Shown in pieces: positions 45,274-53,613 of a stretch of 64,000 bases of DNA (within the stretch, counting starts at the first letter, position 1; each line of letters starts with the position of its first letter). Source of the DNA: an uncultured Lachnospiraceae bacterium (lineage in GTDB: Bacteria > Bacillota > Clostridia > Lachnospirales > Lachnospiraceae); assembly GCA_934351255.1 (NCBI GenBank), contig CAKRJH010000008.1:1-64000 (forward strand), written 5' to 3'. The notes beneath the pieces are model-generated. The model made no database searches. It was given only the letters and a program-made list of their open reading frames with translations, and had not been told where the DNA came from. Made by a program: the position numbers and the translations under genes.

Positions 45274-45309
45274 CTTTCTTATCCTCCTTCGGTATTAAAT
45301 TTAAGCATG

Positions 45310-45342
45310 AAAACACGCAAGAATCCAATTCCTGCGTGTTTT
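45310..45342 (-). promoter_or_regulatory. Hairpin in the guaB leader
   Basis: AAAACACGCA (45310-45319) pairs with TGCGTGTTTT (45333-45342), with an inner GAAT/ATTC extension and a short loop. On the minus strand it ends in TTTT. It lies between the predicted guaB transcription start (near 45348) and the guaB ATG. It could stop read-through from groESL, stabilise the guaB message, or act as an attenuator. Confidence 0.5.
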
Positions 45343-45355
45343 ATGAATTTTGAAA

Positions 45356-45385
45356 AGTATACACCATATTAGGTTTTATTGTCAA
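45356..45385 (-). promoter_or_regulatory. Promoter of guaB
   Basis: TTGACA (45380-45385), 18 bases, TATACT (45356-45361) on the minus strand. The -35 box covers the stop codon of the preceding gene. Confidence 0.7.
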
Positions 45386-45897
45386 CCTTCGATTTTGCTT
45401 CTCGCTTTTAATTTCATCATCTCCAGCATCCTTTCGTCCGGAGTAAATCTGACGCGGACCATGCCTTTGTCTGATTTGATGACCATGATATAATGCGTAT
45501 CCTCTTTATCCAGGGAAGAGAAATCTGACAGAGGAGCTGTCTGAAAACTGTCCAGCACGTGGGATGACTCCGGTGCAATCTTCTCTACCTTCTCCAGATC
45601 AGTCTTCATGACAGTCTTTCTGGAATTCCCGGCGACAATGCGGTCAAAGTCAATCTGTCCGTCCACAAAGATATATTCATAGTCTACATGTTTATTGGGC
45701 ACAAAATAGATCAGTATGGCATCAATGATGATCCATCCAAACAGTCCGATGATCTGGAATTTTTTCAGCACAAACAGTGCTGAAAAAATTCCGAGAAACG
45801 GCATCAGAATCATCGCCACAATCACCATGATCCTCTGTGCGGATCTGCCCGGCGTAAGTCCGGACTTTACATATGTCTCATGGTATAAGCCATCCAT
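45382..45897 (-). CDS. Membrane protein of unknown function (DUF6106-like)
   Basis: The 171-residue protein begins with MDGLYHETYVKSG and has two membrane helices (about 24-48 and 50-68) followed by a soluble C-terminal domain (about 75-171). It resembles the DUF6106 proteins found in Clostridia, though I cannot confirm this. The ATG overlaps the groEL stop by one base (TAATG), so translation is probably coupled and the gene shares the heat-shock transcript. No function can be assigned. Confidence 0.75.
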   Translation of the reverse strand: MDGLYHETYVKSGLTPGRSAQRIMVIVAMILMPFLGIFSALFVLKKFQIIGLFGWIIIDAILIYFVPNKHVDYEYIFVDGQIDFDRIVAGNSRKTVMKTDLEKVEKIAPESSHVLDSFQTAPLSDFSSLDKEDTHYIMVIKSDKGMVRVRFTPDERMLEMMKLKARSKIEG

Positions 45898-47519
45898 TAC
45901 ATCATTCCCATTCCAGGATTAGCGGCCGGCATAGCAGGCGCATCCTCTTTGATTGTTGATACGACAGATTCGGTAGTTAACAGGGTAGATGCCACGCTGG
46001 TAGCGTTCTGCAGGGCACTTCTGGTAACCTTGGCAGGATCTACGATACCGGCCTGAACCATATCTACATAAGACTCAGACAGGATGTTGTATCCGGTGCC
46101 AACCTCTGACTCACGTACTTTGTTGATGATAACTGCTCCCTCTAAGCCTGCATTGTGAGCGATAGTGAACAGAGGAGCCTCCAGTGCCTTTAAAATGATG
46201 TTGGCACCCGTCTTCTCATCCCCGCTCAATGTCTCAGCCATGGCAGCAACCTTCTTGGATGCATGAATGTATGCAGATCCACCACCGGAGATGATACCCT
46301 CCTCTACGGCAGCCTTGGTAGCAGCCAGAGCATCTTCCATACGAAGTTTCGCTTCCTGCATCTCGGTCTCTGTTGCAGCACCTACGCGGACAACGGCTAC
46401 GCCGCCGGCCAGTTTTGCCAGACGCTCCTGTAATTTCTCTTTGTCAAACTCAGATGTGGTCTCCTCAATCTGTTTGCGGATCTGGGAAACTCTTGCAGCG
46501 ATGGCATCGGAATTACCGGCACCGTCTACGATCACGGTGTTCTCTTTCTGAACCTTTACGGATTTGGCACGGCCAAGCTGCTCCATAGTTGTCTCTTTCA
46601 GGTCAAGACCAACCTCATCGGAGATCACGGTACCACCTGTCAGGATCGCGATATCTTCGAGCATTGCCTTTCTGCGGTCACCATAACCAGGTGCCTTGAC
46701 TGCAACTACGCTGAAGGTACCTCTCAGTCTGTTCAGTACCAGTGTGGTAAGAGCCTCGCCCTCGACATCCTCTGCAATGATCAGGAGTTTTGCACCACTC
46801 TGAACGATCTGCTCTAAGAGTGGAAGGATCTCCTGGATATTGGAAATCTTCTTGTCTGTGATCAGAATATATGGATTATCCAGAGTTGCCTCCATCTTAT
46901 CCATATCCGTGCACATATATGCGGAAATGTATCCACGGTCGAACTGCATACCTTCTACCAGATCCAGTTCTGTGTGCATGGTCTTGGACTCCTCAATAGT
47001 GATAACGCCATCGTTGGAAACTTTCTCCATCGCATCTGCAACCATCTCTCCAACGGAATCATCTCCTGCGGAAATGGCGGCAACTCTCGCAATCTGCTCT
47101 TTGCCTGTTACCTTGGAGCTCATCTCAGCGATAGCCTCCACTGCGGTATCACATGCTTTCTTCATACCCTTACGCAGGATGATCGGATTGGCACCTGCTG
47201 CAAGGTTCTTCATACCTTCATTGATCATAGCCTGAGCCAGTACAGTAGCTGTGGTAGTACCATCACCGGCCACATCGTTGGTCTTGGTCGCTACTTCTTT
47301 GACAAGCTGTGCACCCATATTCTCAAAGCCGTCTTCCAGCTCAATATCCTTGGCGATCGTCACACCGTCATTGGTAATCAGCGGAGCTCCAAATGACTTA
47401 TCCAATACTACGTTTCTTCCTTTTGGTCCAAGCGTCACCTTTACGGTATCTGCTAATTTGTTAACACCTGCCTCCAGAGATGCTCTGGCGTCAGCTCCGA
47501 ATTTAATATCCTTTGCCAT
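45897..47519 (-). CDS. groEL: Chaperonin GroEL (60 kDa)
   Basis: GroEL forms the double-ring folding chamber with GroES. The 540-residue protein has DVAGDGTTTATVLAQAM (about 85-101) for ATP binding and the usual glycine/methionine-rich C-terminus GMGMM, preceded by ANP. It follows groES with a good AGGAGG site. The operon is controlled from the CIRCE promoter. Confidence 0.98.
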   Translation of the reverse strand: MAKDIKFGADARASLEAGVNKLADTVKVTLGPKGRNVVLDKSFGAPLITNDGVTIAKDIELEDGFENMGAQLVKEVATKTNDVAGDGTTTATVLAQAMINEGMKNLAAGANPIILRKGMKKACDTAVEAIAEMSSKVTGKEQIARVAAISAGDDSVGEMVADAMEKVSNDGVITIEESKTMHTELDLVEGMQFDRGYISAYMCTDMDKMEATLDNPYILITDKKISNIQEILPLLEQIVQSGAKLLIIAEDVEGEALTTLVLNRLRGTFSVVAVKAPGYGDRRKAMLEDIAILTGGTVISDEVGLDLKETTMEQLGRAKSVKVQKENTVIVDGAGNSDAIAARVSQIRKQIEETTSEFDKEKLQERLAKLAGGVAVVRVGAATETEMQEAKLRMEDALAATKAAVEEGIISGGGSAYIHASKKVAAMAETLSGDEKTGANIILKALEAPLFTIAHNAGLEGAVIINKVRESEVGTGYNILSESYVDMVQAGIVDPAKVTRSALQNATSVASTLLTTESVVSTIKEDAPAMPAANPGMGMM

Positions 47520-47538
47520 GTTCTTTTCCTCCTGTCTC

Positions 47539-47823
47539 TTACTGAACCTTTGCTACAATATCATTCTGGCGAACGATGATATACTCTTCGCCCTCTAATT
47601 TAACGTTTGTTCCGGCGTACTTGGAGTAGATAACCTTATCTCCGACCTCAACCTCCATAACGACTTCCTTTCCGTCAATCACTCCGCCCGGTCCAACTGC
47701 AATAACCTCAGCCTCCTGTGGCTTCTCCTGTGCGCTGGAAGCGAGAATGATACCGGACTTGGTAGTCTCTTCTGCCTCTAACTGCTTTAATACAACTTTG
47801 TCTCCTAAAGGTACTAACTTCAT
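47539..47823 (-). CDS. groES: Co-chaperonin GroES (10 kDa)
   Basis: The 94-residue lid protein starts at MKLVPLGDKVV (AAGGAGG 7 bases upstream); an ATG-like longer frame to 47841 reads through that site. The mobile loop (SGIILASSAQEKPQ, about 23-36) and the roof region are present. First gene of groES-groEL. Confidence 0.97.
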   Translation of the reverse strand: MKLVPLGDKVVLKQLEAEETTKSGIILASSAQEKPQEAEVIAVGPGGVIDGKEVVMEVEVGDKVIYSKYAGTNVKLEGEEYIIVRQNDIVAKVQ

Positions 47824-47854
47824 GATAAAACCTCCTTGCAAGCTTTTTACATTA

Positions 47855-47881
47855 TTAGCACTCTTTTTATTTGAGTGCTAA
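47855..47881. promoter_or_regulatory. CIRCE operator (HrcA-binding site)
   Basis: TTAGCACTC (47855-47863), nine bases, GAGTGCTAA (47873-47881): both arms match the CIRCE consensus exactly. It lies just downstream of the groESL -10 box, so HrcA would block transcription in unstressed cells. Confidence 0.97.
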
Positions 47882-47892
47882 CTTCTGTGAAT

Positions 47893-47921
47893 AATATAGA
47901 TCATTTTTCCGGCAATGTCAA
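47893..47921 (-). promoter_or_regulatory. Promoter of groESL
   Basis: TTGACA (47916-47921), 17 bases, TATATT (47893-47898), followed by CIRCE at the start of transcription. Confidence 0.85.
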
Positions 47922-47956
47922 ACATTTTTGCCTAAGTTTATATTTTATTTACATTA

Positions 47957-47965
47957 TGCTATAGT
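47957..47965 (+). promoter_or_regulatory. Extended -10 promoter of the DUF6062-like gene
   Basis: TGCTATAGT is an extended -10 element (TG, one base, TATAGT). The sequence 17 bases upstream (TTTATA) is a poor -35 box. It is divergent from groESL. Confidence 0.45.
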
Positions 47966-47998
47966 AAATAAAAAAAGTACTTGGAAAGGAAACTCATC

Positions 47999-48727
47999 AT
48001 GAAAGAACAATTATACACGATCCCTGTCAACGATGCGTTTGCAGAAGAATGCGAATGTCCCGTCTGCCAGATGGTCGATACCCTTGAAAAGGACGCGATC
48101 GATTTTGTTATGGGGCCAAGCTACATGGAAGATGATATCCGTATGCAGACGAATAAGGTGGGCTTTTGTTCCCACCACGTTAAACTTCTGTATAAAAATC
48201 AGAACCGTCTGGGGCTTGCCCTGATGCTCCACACACATATGCAGCATACCAACCGTCAGATTGAGTCGTTACTTGGTTCGGTCACACCGGTCAAAAAGGG
48301 ACTGTTTGGCAAAAAGCAGGAAAATACCGGCCTGGTAGACTATCTGCGCAGCGTGGAACATTCCTGCTATATCTGTGACCGGATCGAACAGATCTACCGG
48401 CGGTATCTTGCCACAATCTACCACTGTTATCAGAAGGATCCCGAGTTTGCAGACAAATTCCGGCATAGCAAGGGGTTTTGTACGAAGCATTTTGCGGATC
48501 TGTATGAAGCCGCAGCTGACAACCTGTCCGGAAAGCATCTTGAGACATTTCTGTCAGACCTTGGCAATGTCTATCTGGACAATATGAAGCGTGTCACAGA
48601 CGATCTTGAATGGTTCACTGACAAATTCGATCACCGAAATGCCGATGCGCCATGGAAAAATTCCAAGGATGCCCTTCCAAGGAGCATCAATAAGGTCAAT
48701 AGCATTCCGGCAGACCAGGTGAAGTAG
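47999..48727 (+). CDS. DUF6062-family protein with paired cysteines
   Basis: The 242-residue soluble protein has no assigned function. It contains repeated Cys/His pairs: CECPVCQM near residues 17-24, FCSHHVKLL near 54-62, YICDRI near 118 and KGFCTKHF near 156-163. Two copies of a C-x2-C...C-x2-H-like pattern suggest metal binding. The start at 47999 follows GGAAAGGA; a longer frame begins at TTG within the site. It is a single-gene unit divergent from groESL, with its own promoter and terminator. Confidence 0.8.
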   Translation: MKEQLYTIPVNDAFAEECECPVCQMVDTLEKDAIDFVMGPSYMEDDIRMQTNKVGFCSHHVKLLYKNQNRLGLALMLHTHMQHTNRQIESLLGSVTPVKKGLFGKKQENTGLVDYLRSVEHSCYICDRIEQIYRRYLATIYHCYQKDPEFADKFRHSKGFCTKHFADLYEAAADNLSGKHLETFLSDLGNVYLDNMKRVTDDLEWFTDKFDHRNADAPWKNSKDALPRSINKVNSIPADQVK

Positions 48728-48800
48728 TCTGCATCCACCATTTTCTGGTTATACGGAATCCGGACAAGCTAAACCGCATGTAACTCAGAATACGTAACAC

Positions 48801-48845
48801 AAAAGTCTCCATAACTTCCCGAAACAGGATGTCATGGAGACTTTT
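48801..48845. terminator. Bidirectional terminator between DUF6062 and glnS
   Basis: AAAAGTCTCCAT (48801-48812) and ATGGAGACTTTT (48834-48845) form a perfect 12-bp stem with a 21-base loop, and T runs in both directions. It serves two genes that end towards each other. Confidence 0.88.
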
Positions 48846-48863
48846 TCTGTTATTTTTACAATA

Positions 48864-50558
48864 TTATTTATTCGGACGATAGGAACTCTTCAGGGAAACA
48901 ATGCGGTTATATACCACATGCTCCGGTGTCGAATCCCTAGAATCCACACAGAAGAATCCCTGGCGTACAAACTGGAAGCTCTCAGACTTCTGCGCTTCTC
49001 CAAGTGCCGGCTCCACATAACAGTTCTTTAAGATCGTCAGTGAATTTGGATTCAGGTTCAGGCTTCCGTCCTCATTGTAGACGCCGAGCTCTTCATCCAC
49101 GATATTCTCATACAGTCTGACCTCAGCCTGTACTGCAGTCTCAGCGCATACCCAGTGGATCGTTCCCTTGACCTTGCGTCCGGTAAATCCGGATCCGCTC
49201 TTTGTCTCAGGATCATAGGTGGCGTGTACCACGGTGACATTTCCATCCTCATCGGTCTCATAGCCGGTACAGGTGACGAAATATGCATTCATCAGGCGTA
49301 CTTCATTGCCGGGATACAGACGGAAGTATTTGCGCGCAGGCTCGATCATAAAGTCATTTCTCTCAATATAGAGTTCACGGCCAAACGGGATCTTACGGCT
49401 GCCCATCTCAGGACACTCCAGATTGTTTGGTGCATCCAGATATTCGATCTCATTCTCCGGGTAATTGTCGATCACCAGCTTGATCGGATCAAGCACAGCC
49501 ATCATACGTGGTCTCTTTAATTTCAGGTCTTCGCGGATGCAGTATTCCAACATCGCATAATCAGAAGAACTCTGTGCCTTGGAGACACCTGACAACTGCA
49601 TAAACATACGGATGGATTCCGGAGTAAATCCTCTGCGGCGGAGGGCTGCAATAGACACCAGACGTGGATCATCCCAGCCATCGACAATACCATCTTCCAC
49701 CAGTTTCTTAATATATCGCTTACCGGTGATCACATTGGTCAGATACAGCTTTGCAAACTCAATCTGTTTCGGTGGATTCTCAAAACCGATCTCACGTACC
49801 ACCCAGTCATATAACGGACGGTGATCCTCAAACTCCAATGTGCAGATAGAATGGCTGATGCCCTCGATCGCATCCTCAATCGGATGTGCAAAGTCATACA
49901 TCGGATAGATACACCACTTGTCTCCTGTGTTGTGATGATGCATATGTGCCACACGGTACAGAATCGGATCTCTCATATTCATATTGGAAGAAGCCATATC
50001 GATCTTGGCGCGAAGCACCTTCTCGCCGTCGGCAAACTCGTCATTTTTCATACGCTCAAACAGATCCAGATTCTCCTCCACACTGCGATTGCGGTATGGG
50101 CTGTCCTTGCCGGGCTCTGTCAGGGTACCACGGTATTCACGGATCTCATCGGCTGTCAGGTCACAGACATATGCCTTACCGGCCTTGATGAGCTGTACTG
50201 CATACTCATACATCTGATCAAAATAATCAGAAGCATAATATACCTGCTCCATGTCCAGATCTCCGCAGATCCACTTGACATCCTCCAAAATAGACTCTAC
50301 AAACTCTGACTTTTCCTTCATCGGGTTCGTATCGTCAAAACGAAGATGGAAAGTGCCTCCATACTGCTTGGCCAGTCCGGAATTTAAGATGATGGACTTG
50401 GCGTGTCCGATGTGCAGATAGCCGTTTGGCTCCGGAGGGAAACGGGTGACCACTTTCTTGCAGTGTCCCTCCTCAATATCTTTGTCAATGATGTTTTCAA
50501 TAAAATTACGGGAAATCACTTCCTCATTCTTTTCCTCTAAAACCTTGGTATCACTCAC
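48864..50558 (-). CDS. glnS: Glutamine-tRNA ligase
   Basis: GlnRS charges tRNA-Gln directly with glutamine. The 564-residue class I enzyme has FPPEPNGYLHIGHAKS (about 39-55) for the HIGH motif and a KMSKS region that reads NVITGKRYIKK, a divergent form. The two C-terminal anticodon-binding beta barrels are present. The start is GTG at 50558, with AAGGAGG 8 bases upstream; a longer frame to 50597 crosses that site. Most Firmicutes lack GlnRS and use GatCAB amidation, so this gene reflects an acquired direct route. Confidence 0.95.
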   Translation of the reverse strand: MSDTKVLEEKNEEVISRNFIENIIDKDIEEGHCKKVVTRFPPEPNGYLHIGHAKSIILNSGLAKQYGGTFHLRFDDTNPMKEKSEFVESILEDVKWICGDLDMEQVYYASDYFDQMYEYAVQLIKAGKAYVCDLTADEIREYRGTLTEPGKDSPYRNRSVEENLDLFERMKNDEFADGEKVLRAKIDMASSNMNMRDPILYRVAHMHHHNTGDKWCIYPMYDFAHPIEDAIEGISHSICTLEFEDHRPLYDWVVREIGFENPPKQIEFAKLYLTNVITGKRYIKKLVEDGIVDGWDDPRLVSIAALRRRGFTPESIRMFMQLSGVSKAQSSSDYAMLEYCIREDLKLKRPRMMAVLDPIKLVIDNYPENEIEYLDAPNNLECPEMGSRKIPFGRELYIERNDFMIEPARKYFRLYPGNEVRLMNAYFVTCTGYETDEDGNVTVVHATYDPETKSGSGFTGRKVKGTIHWVCAETAVQAEVRLYENIVDEELGVYNEDGSLNLNPNSLTILKNCYVEPALGEAQKSESFQFVRQGFFCVDSRDSTPEHVVYNRIVSLKSSYRPNK

Positions 50559-50592
50559 GGTTTTATCCTCCTTACAAAACTCAAGTAGAGTT

Positions 50593-50601
50593 ATCATAGC
50601 A
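50593..50601 (-). promoter_or_regulatory. Candidate extended -10 promoter of glnS
   Basis: TGCTATGAT on the minus strand is an extended -10 element, 35 bases before the GTG start. No clear -35 box is present. Confidence 0.35.
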
Positions 50602-50646
50602 CATAATCCTTTTTTAGAAAAGGGGCAATCCTTTTATACAGAATAA

Positions 50647-50667
50647 CAGGCCAAGCCGTAAGGCCTG
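50647..50667 (-). terminator. Weak terminator-like hairpin after the SleB-type gene
   Basis: CAGGCC (50647-50652) pairs with GGCCTG (50662-50667), with a nine-base loop; on the minus strand only scattered T bases follow. It lies 14 bases after the stop codon. Confidence 0.4.
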
Positions 50668-50680
50668 ACCTGTCGCATTT

Positions 50681-51331
50681 TTATTTGAATCTGTGTCCAC
50701 CCAGACGGAATCTTGCACCGGAAAGATATACGCTGAAGAAATGGAATGAGGTAAAATCTTTTTTCTTTCCATTGATCGTCAGATAGTTTCTTCCGCCAAG
50801 CACTTCCTTGGCAGCCTTGATGCAGGCTTTCCACTGGGAACTTCCAGTCTGTGATGCGTCATACTGTGACAGTCTGCGTTTGAGGGATCCGTTGCGCACC
50901 GGTGAGAACTGACCGCTCTGGTAGATCACTCCGGAAAGCGTATTCGGGAAACTCTTGGAACGGATGCGGTTCATGATGACAATTCCCACTGCCAGTTTTC
51001 CCTGATAACTTTCTGCTCCTGCCTCACAGTTGATGATCGCTGCCATCAGGCGAAGCTGTTTTGCTGAATAAGACTTGTTCGTCTTCTTGGTGGATGCCTT
51101 CTTTTTGCCGGTGGACGTACTGTTCTGATCTTTGCTGTCCCCGGTGTCCTGATCTTCCTGATCAGCCTGAGCCTGTGAATCAGATACTGTTCCATCCTGG
51201 GATGTCTGGCCATCCTCTGCAACCTCTGCGGTGGTAACCACCTGTGAGGCACAGGAAACTGCCGGCATCTGTATACTTCCAAATAACACTGCAGCGATCA
51301 AAAGCATCGCTGTGATCGTTGTTCGTTTCAT
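50681..51331 (-). CDS. SleB/CwlJ-type cell wall hydrolase
   Basis: The 216-residue exported protein has a signal peptide (about 1-28, VSCASQ), an acidic Asp/Gln/Ser-rich linker (about 35-85) and a hydrolase_2 domain (about 95-216) beginning LRLMAAIINCEAGAES, where the glutamate is the catalytic residue of the SleB fold. SleB enzymes cut spore cortex or vegetative peptidoglycan. The linker suggests wall association. It stands alone between glnS and hisA. Confidence 0.85.
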   Translation of the reverse strand: MKRTTITAMLLIAAVLFGSIQMPAVSCASQVVTTAEVAEDGQTSQDGTVSDSQAQADQEDQDTGDSKDQNSTSTGKKKASTKKTNKSYSAKQLRLMAAIINCEAGAESYQGKLAVGIVIMNRIRSKSFPNTLSGVIYQSGQFSPVRNGSLKRRLSQYDASQTGSSQWKACIKAAKEVLGGRNYLTINGKKKDFTSFHFFSVYLSGARFRLGGHRFK

Positions 51332-51450
51332 GTCTTACTCCAATCTGTAAATGCAATTTCTTTGTAACAATTACGTAACAATTATAACACAGATTTAATT
51401 TTTTGCAACCTTTTTGCAAAAACAGCTCAAAAACAGCGTAAAATTTGGAC

Positions 51451-51487
51451 AAAAAAAGAACAGATCTCCGTCTCAGAAAATCTGTTC
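51451..51487 (-). terminator. Terminator of the comM-dprA-topA-codY-hisA run
   Basis: GAACAGAT (51458-51465) pairs with ATCTGTTC (51480-51487); a seven-base T run follows on the minus strand. It starts 14 bases after the hisA stop. Confidence 0.88.
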
Positions 51488-51501
51488 CGCAACAATTTCT
51501 G

Positions 51502-52278
51502 TTATCTGTCACAATACTCGCAAACCGCATCAAATGGGATGTTTCCACCGAAAAGATCCAGCGCACTTCCCACGGTAAAATGAATCTTTCCTCCACCTAT
51601 TTTTTCAATACTGGAAATGTCTTCCATACTGTGAATTCCCCCTGCATAGGTGACATTTCCTCTGGAATATCCGGCAAGAATCTCCACAACCGGAAGTTCG
51701 ATCCCTGCTGCACGGCCCTCGACATCCACCGCATGGATCAGATACTCATCGCAATACTGCTCCAATTCCTCCAGGATCTCCACACTCAGACGTTCCTTCG
51801 TCCTCCGCTGCCAGCGGTCAGTGACAATATAATATCCATCCTCATACCGGCGGCAGCTCAGATCCAGAACCAGATGTTCTCTGCCTACCAGACTGCACAG
51901 GGCCTTCAGACGGTTATAATCGATCATGCCATCCCGAAAGACAAAGGAAGTTACGATCACATGGGTCGCACCCATCTTCAAAAACTGTTCTGCATTGTCC
52001 AGTGTGACTCCTCCGCCAATCTGCAGGCCGCCCGGATATGCTTCCAGAGCCAGGGATGCCTGGCGCAGATCTTCCTCATAATAGGGACTGTCGGCCGGAT
52101 TCAACAGGATAATATGTCCTCCTGTAAGTCCTTTGCGCCGATACAACGCTCCGTAATAGGCTGCATCCTGGCAGGAGACAAAATTATCGGTGGCATAACT
52201 GCCCTCATCCTGCAGACTTCCGCCCACGATCTGCTTTACTTTTCCGTTGTGAATGTCAATACATGGTCGAAACCGCAT
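51502..52278 (-). CDS. hisA: ProFAR isomerase, eukaryotic-type HisA
   Basis: HisA isomerises the ProFAR intermediate in histidine synthesis. The 258-residue TIM barrel begins RFRPCIDIHNGKVKQIVGG (2-20), with the catalytic Asp, and has LQIGGGVTLDNAEQFL (about 85-100) and VTYAGGIHSMEDI (about 208-220). The insertion pattern, such as ATDNFVSCQDAAYYGALYR, matches the eukaryotic HIS6 type found in some Clostridia rather than the usual bacterial HisA. No other his gene is near. It is the last gene of the codY run, 14 bases after the hypothetical gene. Confidence 0.87.
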   Translation of the reverse strand: MRFRPCIDIHNGKVKQIVGGSLQDEGSYATDNFVSCQDAAYYGALYRRKGLTGGHIILLNPADSPYYEEDLRQASLALEAYPGGLQIGGGVTLDNAEQFLKMGATHVIVTSFVFRDGMIDYNRLKALCSLVGREHLVLDLSCRRYEDGYYIVTDRWQRRTKERLSVEILEELEQYCDEYLIHAVDVEGRAAGIELPVVEILAGYSRGNVTYAGGIHSMEDISSIEKIGGGKIHFTVGSALDLFGGNIPFDAVCEYCDR

Positions 52279-52292
52279 GATAATCCCTGCCT

Positions 52293-52802
52293 TTATTCTA
52301 TCTTGTAGTCCTTGATAACAATCTTGGAGATCGTCTGTGTGTCAAACTTCTGCTGGATCTGCTGCAGTGCATCATTGGCGATCTTATCCGCTCCTGCATC
52401 TTCTCTGGTGTAGGAAGCTGCCGTCTTTCTCATAATGCGGTTGATCTTGGATTTGTTCTGCGCGATCACCTGGTTCGCTGCGACATAATCATCCGCCTTT
52501 TTGTTGACATACAATGTGATTCCTGTCCAGCTCACATGATACACTTTGGTGTCTTTTTTCATTTTTTTGAGGGCAACGGATTTTGGCTTAGCATATACCA
52601 TCTCCACATGGACATAATTGTCCTCCGGATTGGCCGTAGCCTCTGTCTCGTCCAACCCCAGATGAAGTTTGTCCGCCACTGTATTCACCAGTTTGTCACT
52701 GTGATTAAAACCAGGCAGAACGATCATCATGATCATCGCCGTGAAGGCCACTGCAATGATCAATACAAGCGCACAAATTTTGGTTCTGTTCTGTTTTTCC
52801 AT
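52293..52802 (-). CDS. Membrane-anchored protein of unknown function
   Basis: The 169-residue protein has one N-terminal membrane helix (about 9-30) and an extracytoplasmic domain of about 135 residues with many lysines. No lipobox or catalytic motif is visible, and I do not recognise a family. The start ATG is chosen at 52802; an ATG four codons upstream abuts the AAGGA site. It lies between codY and hisA, with small gaps on both sides, so it is co-transcribed. Confidence 0.75.
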   Translation of the reverse strand: MEKQNRTKICALVLIIAVAFTAMIMMIVLPGFNHSDKLVNTVADKLHLGLDETEATANPEDNYVHVEMVYAKPKSVALKKMKKDTKVYHVSWTGITLYVNKKADDYVAANQVIAQNKSKINRIMRKTAASYTREDAGADKIANDALQQIQQKFDTQTISKIVIKDYKIE

Positions 52803-52824
52803 ACGAATCCCCATTCCTTTTTAT

Positions 52825-53613
52825 TTAGACTTCACTTCTCCTGACGCATCGCTGGATCATCTCCGGAGTAAACCATTCGTTCGTGATCCAGATGGAGGTA
52901 CCCTTCACCCCTCCAGATTTGGTGCGGATCAGCTCCGCGCTCTCACATTTCTTGAGTGCATTGACAATGATGGATCTGGTGATGCCGACACGGTCTGCAA
53001 GACGTCTCGTCACAAGAACTCCATGATTCTGACCCTGCATCTCTTCCAATACATACAGCATAGCACGTGCTTCGAGTCTTGACAAGGAACGCACGGCACT
53101 CCGTACATCCTGTTCCTTCTGGTGTCTGGTGGTATTTTCCTCGCAGACAGCCCGCTGCATGGCCAGTCCGATCACAATCGTGGCATTCTCGGTCAGAATG
53201 ATGTCGTCCAGAGAAAAGGCTCCGCCCTGCCGATACACCAGAAGTGTGCCAAGGCGGCTTCCGGACATAATAACAGGAACCGCCATCGCCTCAAAGCGCA
53301 TAGCGGTCTCCTCGTCAAATCCCAAAGTCTGCAGATTGACATTTTCTTTGGTGGACAGGATGCCAAGCAGGCGGTCCTGCAATGCCTCAGAAAGGTACTG
53401 GCCATGCTCGATCTGATCCAGCGTGGCAATTCCTGCCTGCCCATGATAGGAATGGCTACCGAGCAGTTTCCCTTTCTTGCTGACCAGCACCACATGGACA
53501 TGCATCGCCTGGGACAGAACCTGACAAAACTCCTCAAAATCAATTTTGTCGGATCCCTGTCCGGTCAGAAGCCGGTTGATCTGTCTCGTTTTATCTAATA
53601 ATTCCAGACTCAT
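52825..53613 (-). CDS. codY: CodY, GTP- and branched-chain amino acid-sensing regulator
   Basis: CodY represses or activates nutrient-limitation genes. The 262-residue protein has an N-terminal GAF-type ligand domain (about 1-155) starting SLELLDKTRQINRLL and a C-terminal winged helix with VTRRLADRVGITRSIIVNAL (about 196-215). Ligand-binding is by branched-chain amino acids; GTP raises affinity in many species. Its ATG overlaps the topA stop (ATGA), so it is translationally coupled. No strong ribosome site is visible, which fits coupling. Confidence 0.95.
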   Translation of the reverse strand: MSLELLDKTRQINRLLTGQGSDKIDFEEFCQVLSQAMHVHVVLVSKKGKLLGSHSYHGQAGIATLDQIEHGQYLSEALQDRLLGILSTKENVNLQTLGFDEETAMRFEAMAVPVIMSGSRLGTLLVYRQGGAFSLDDIILTENATIVIGLAMQRAVCEENTTRHQKEQDVRSAVRSLSRLEARAMLYVLEEMQGQNHGVLVTRRLADRVGITRSIIVNALKKCESAELIRTKSGGVKGTSIWITNEWFTPEMIQRCVRRSEV

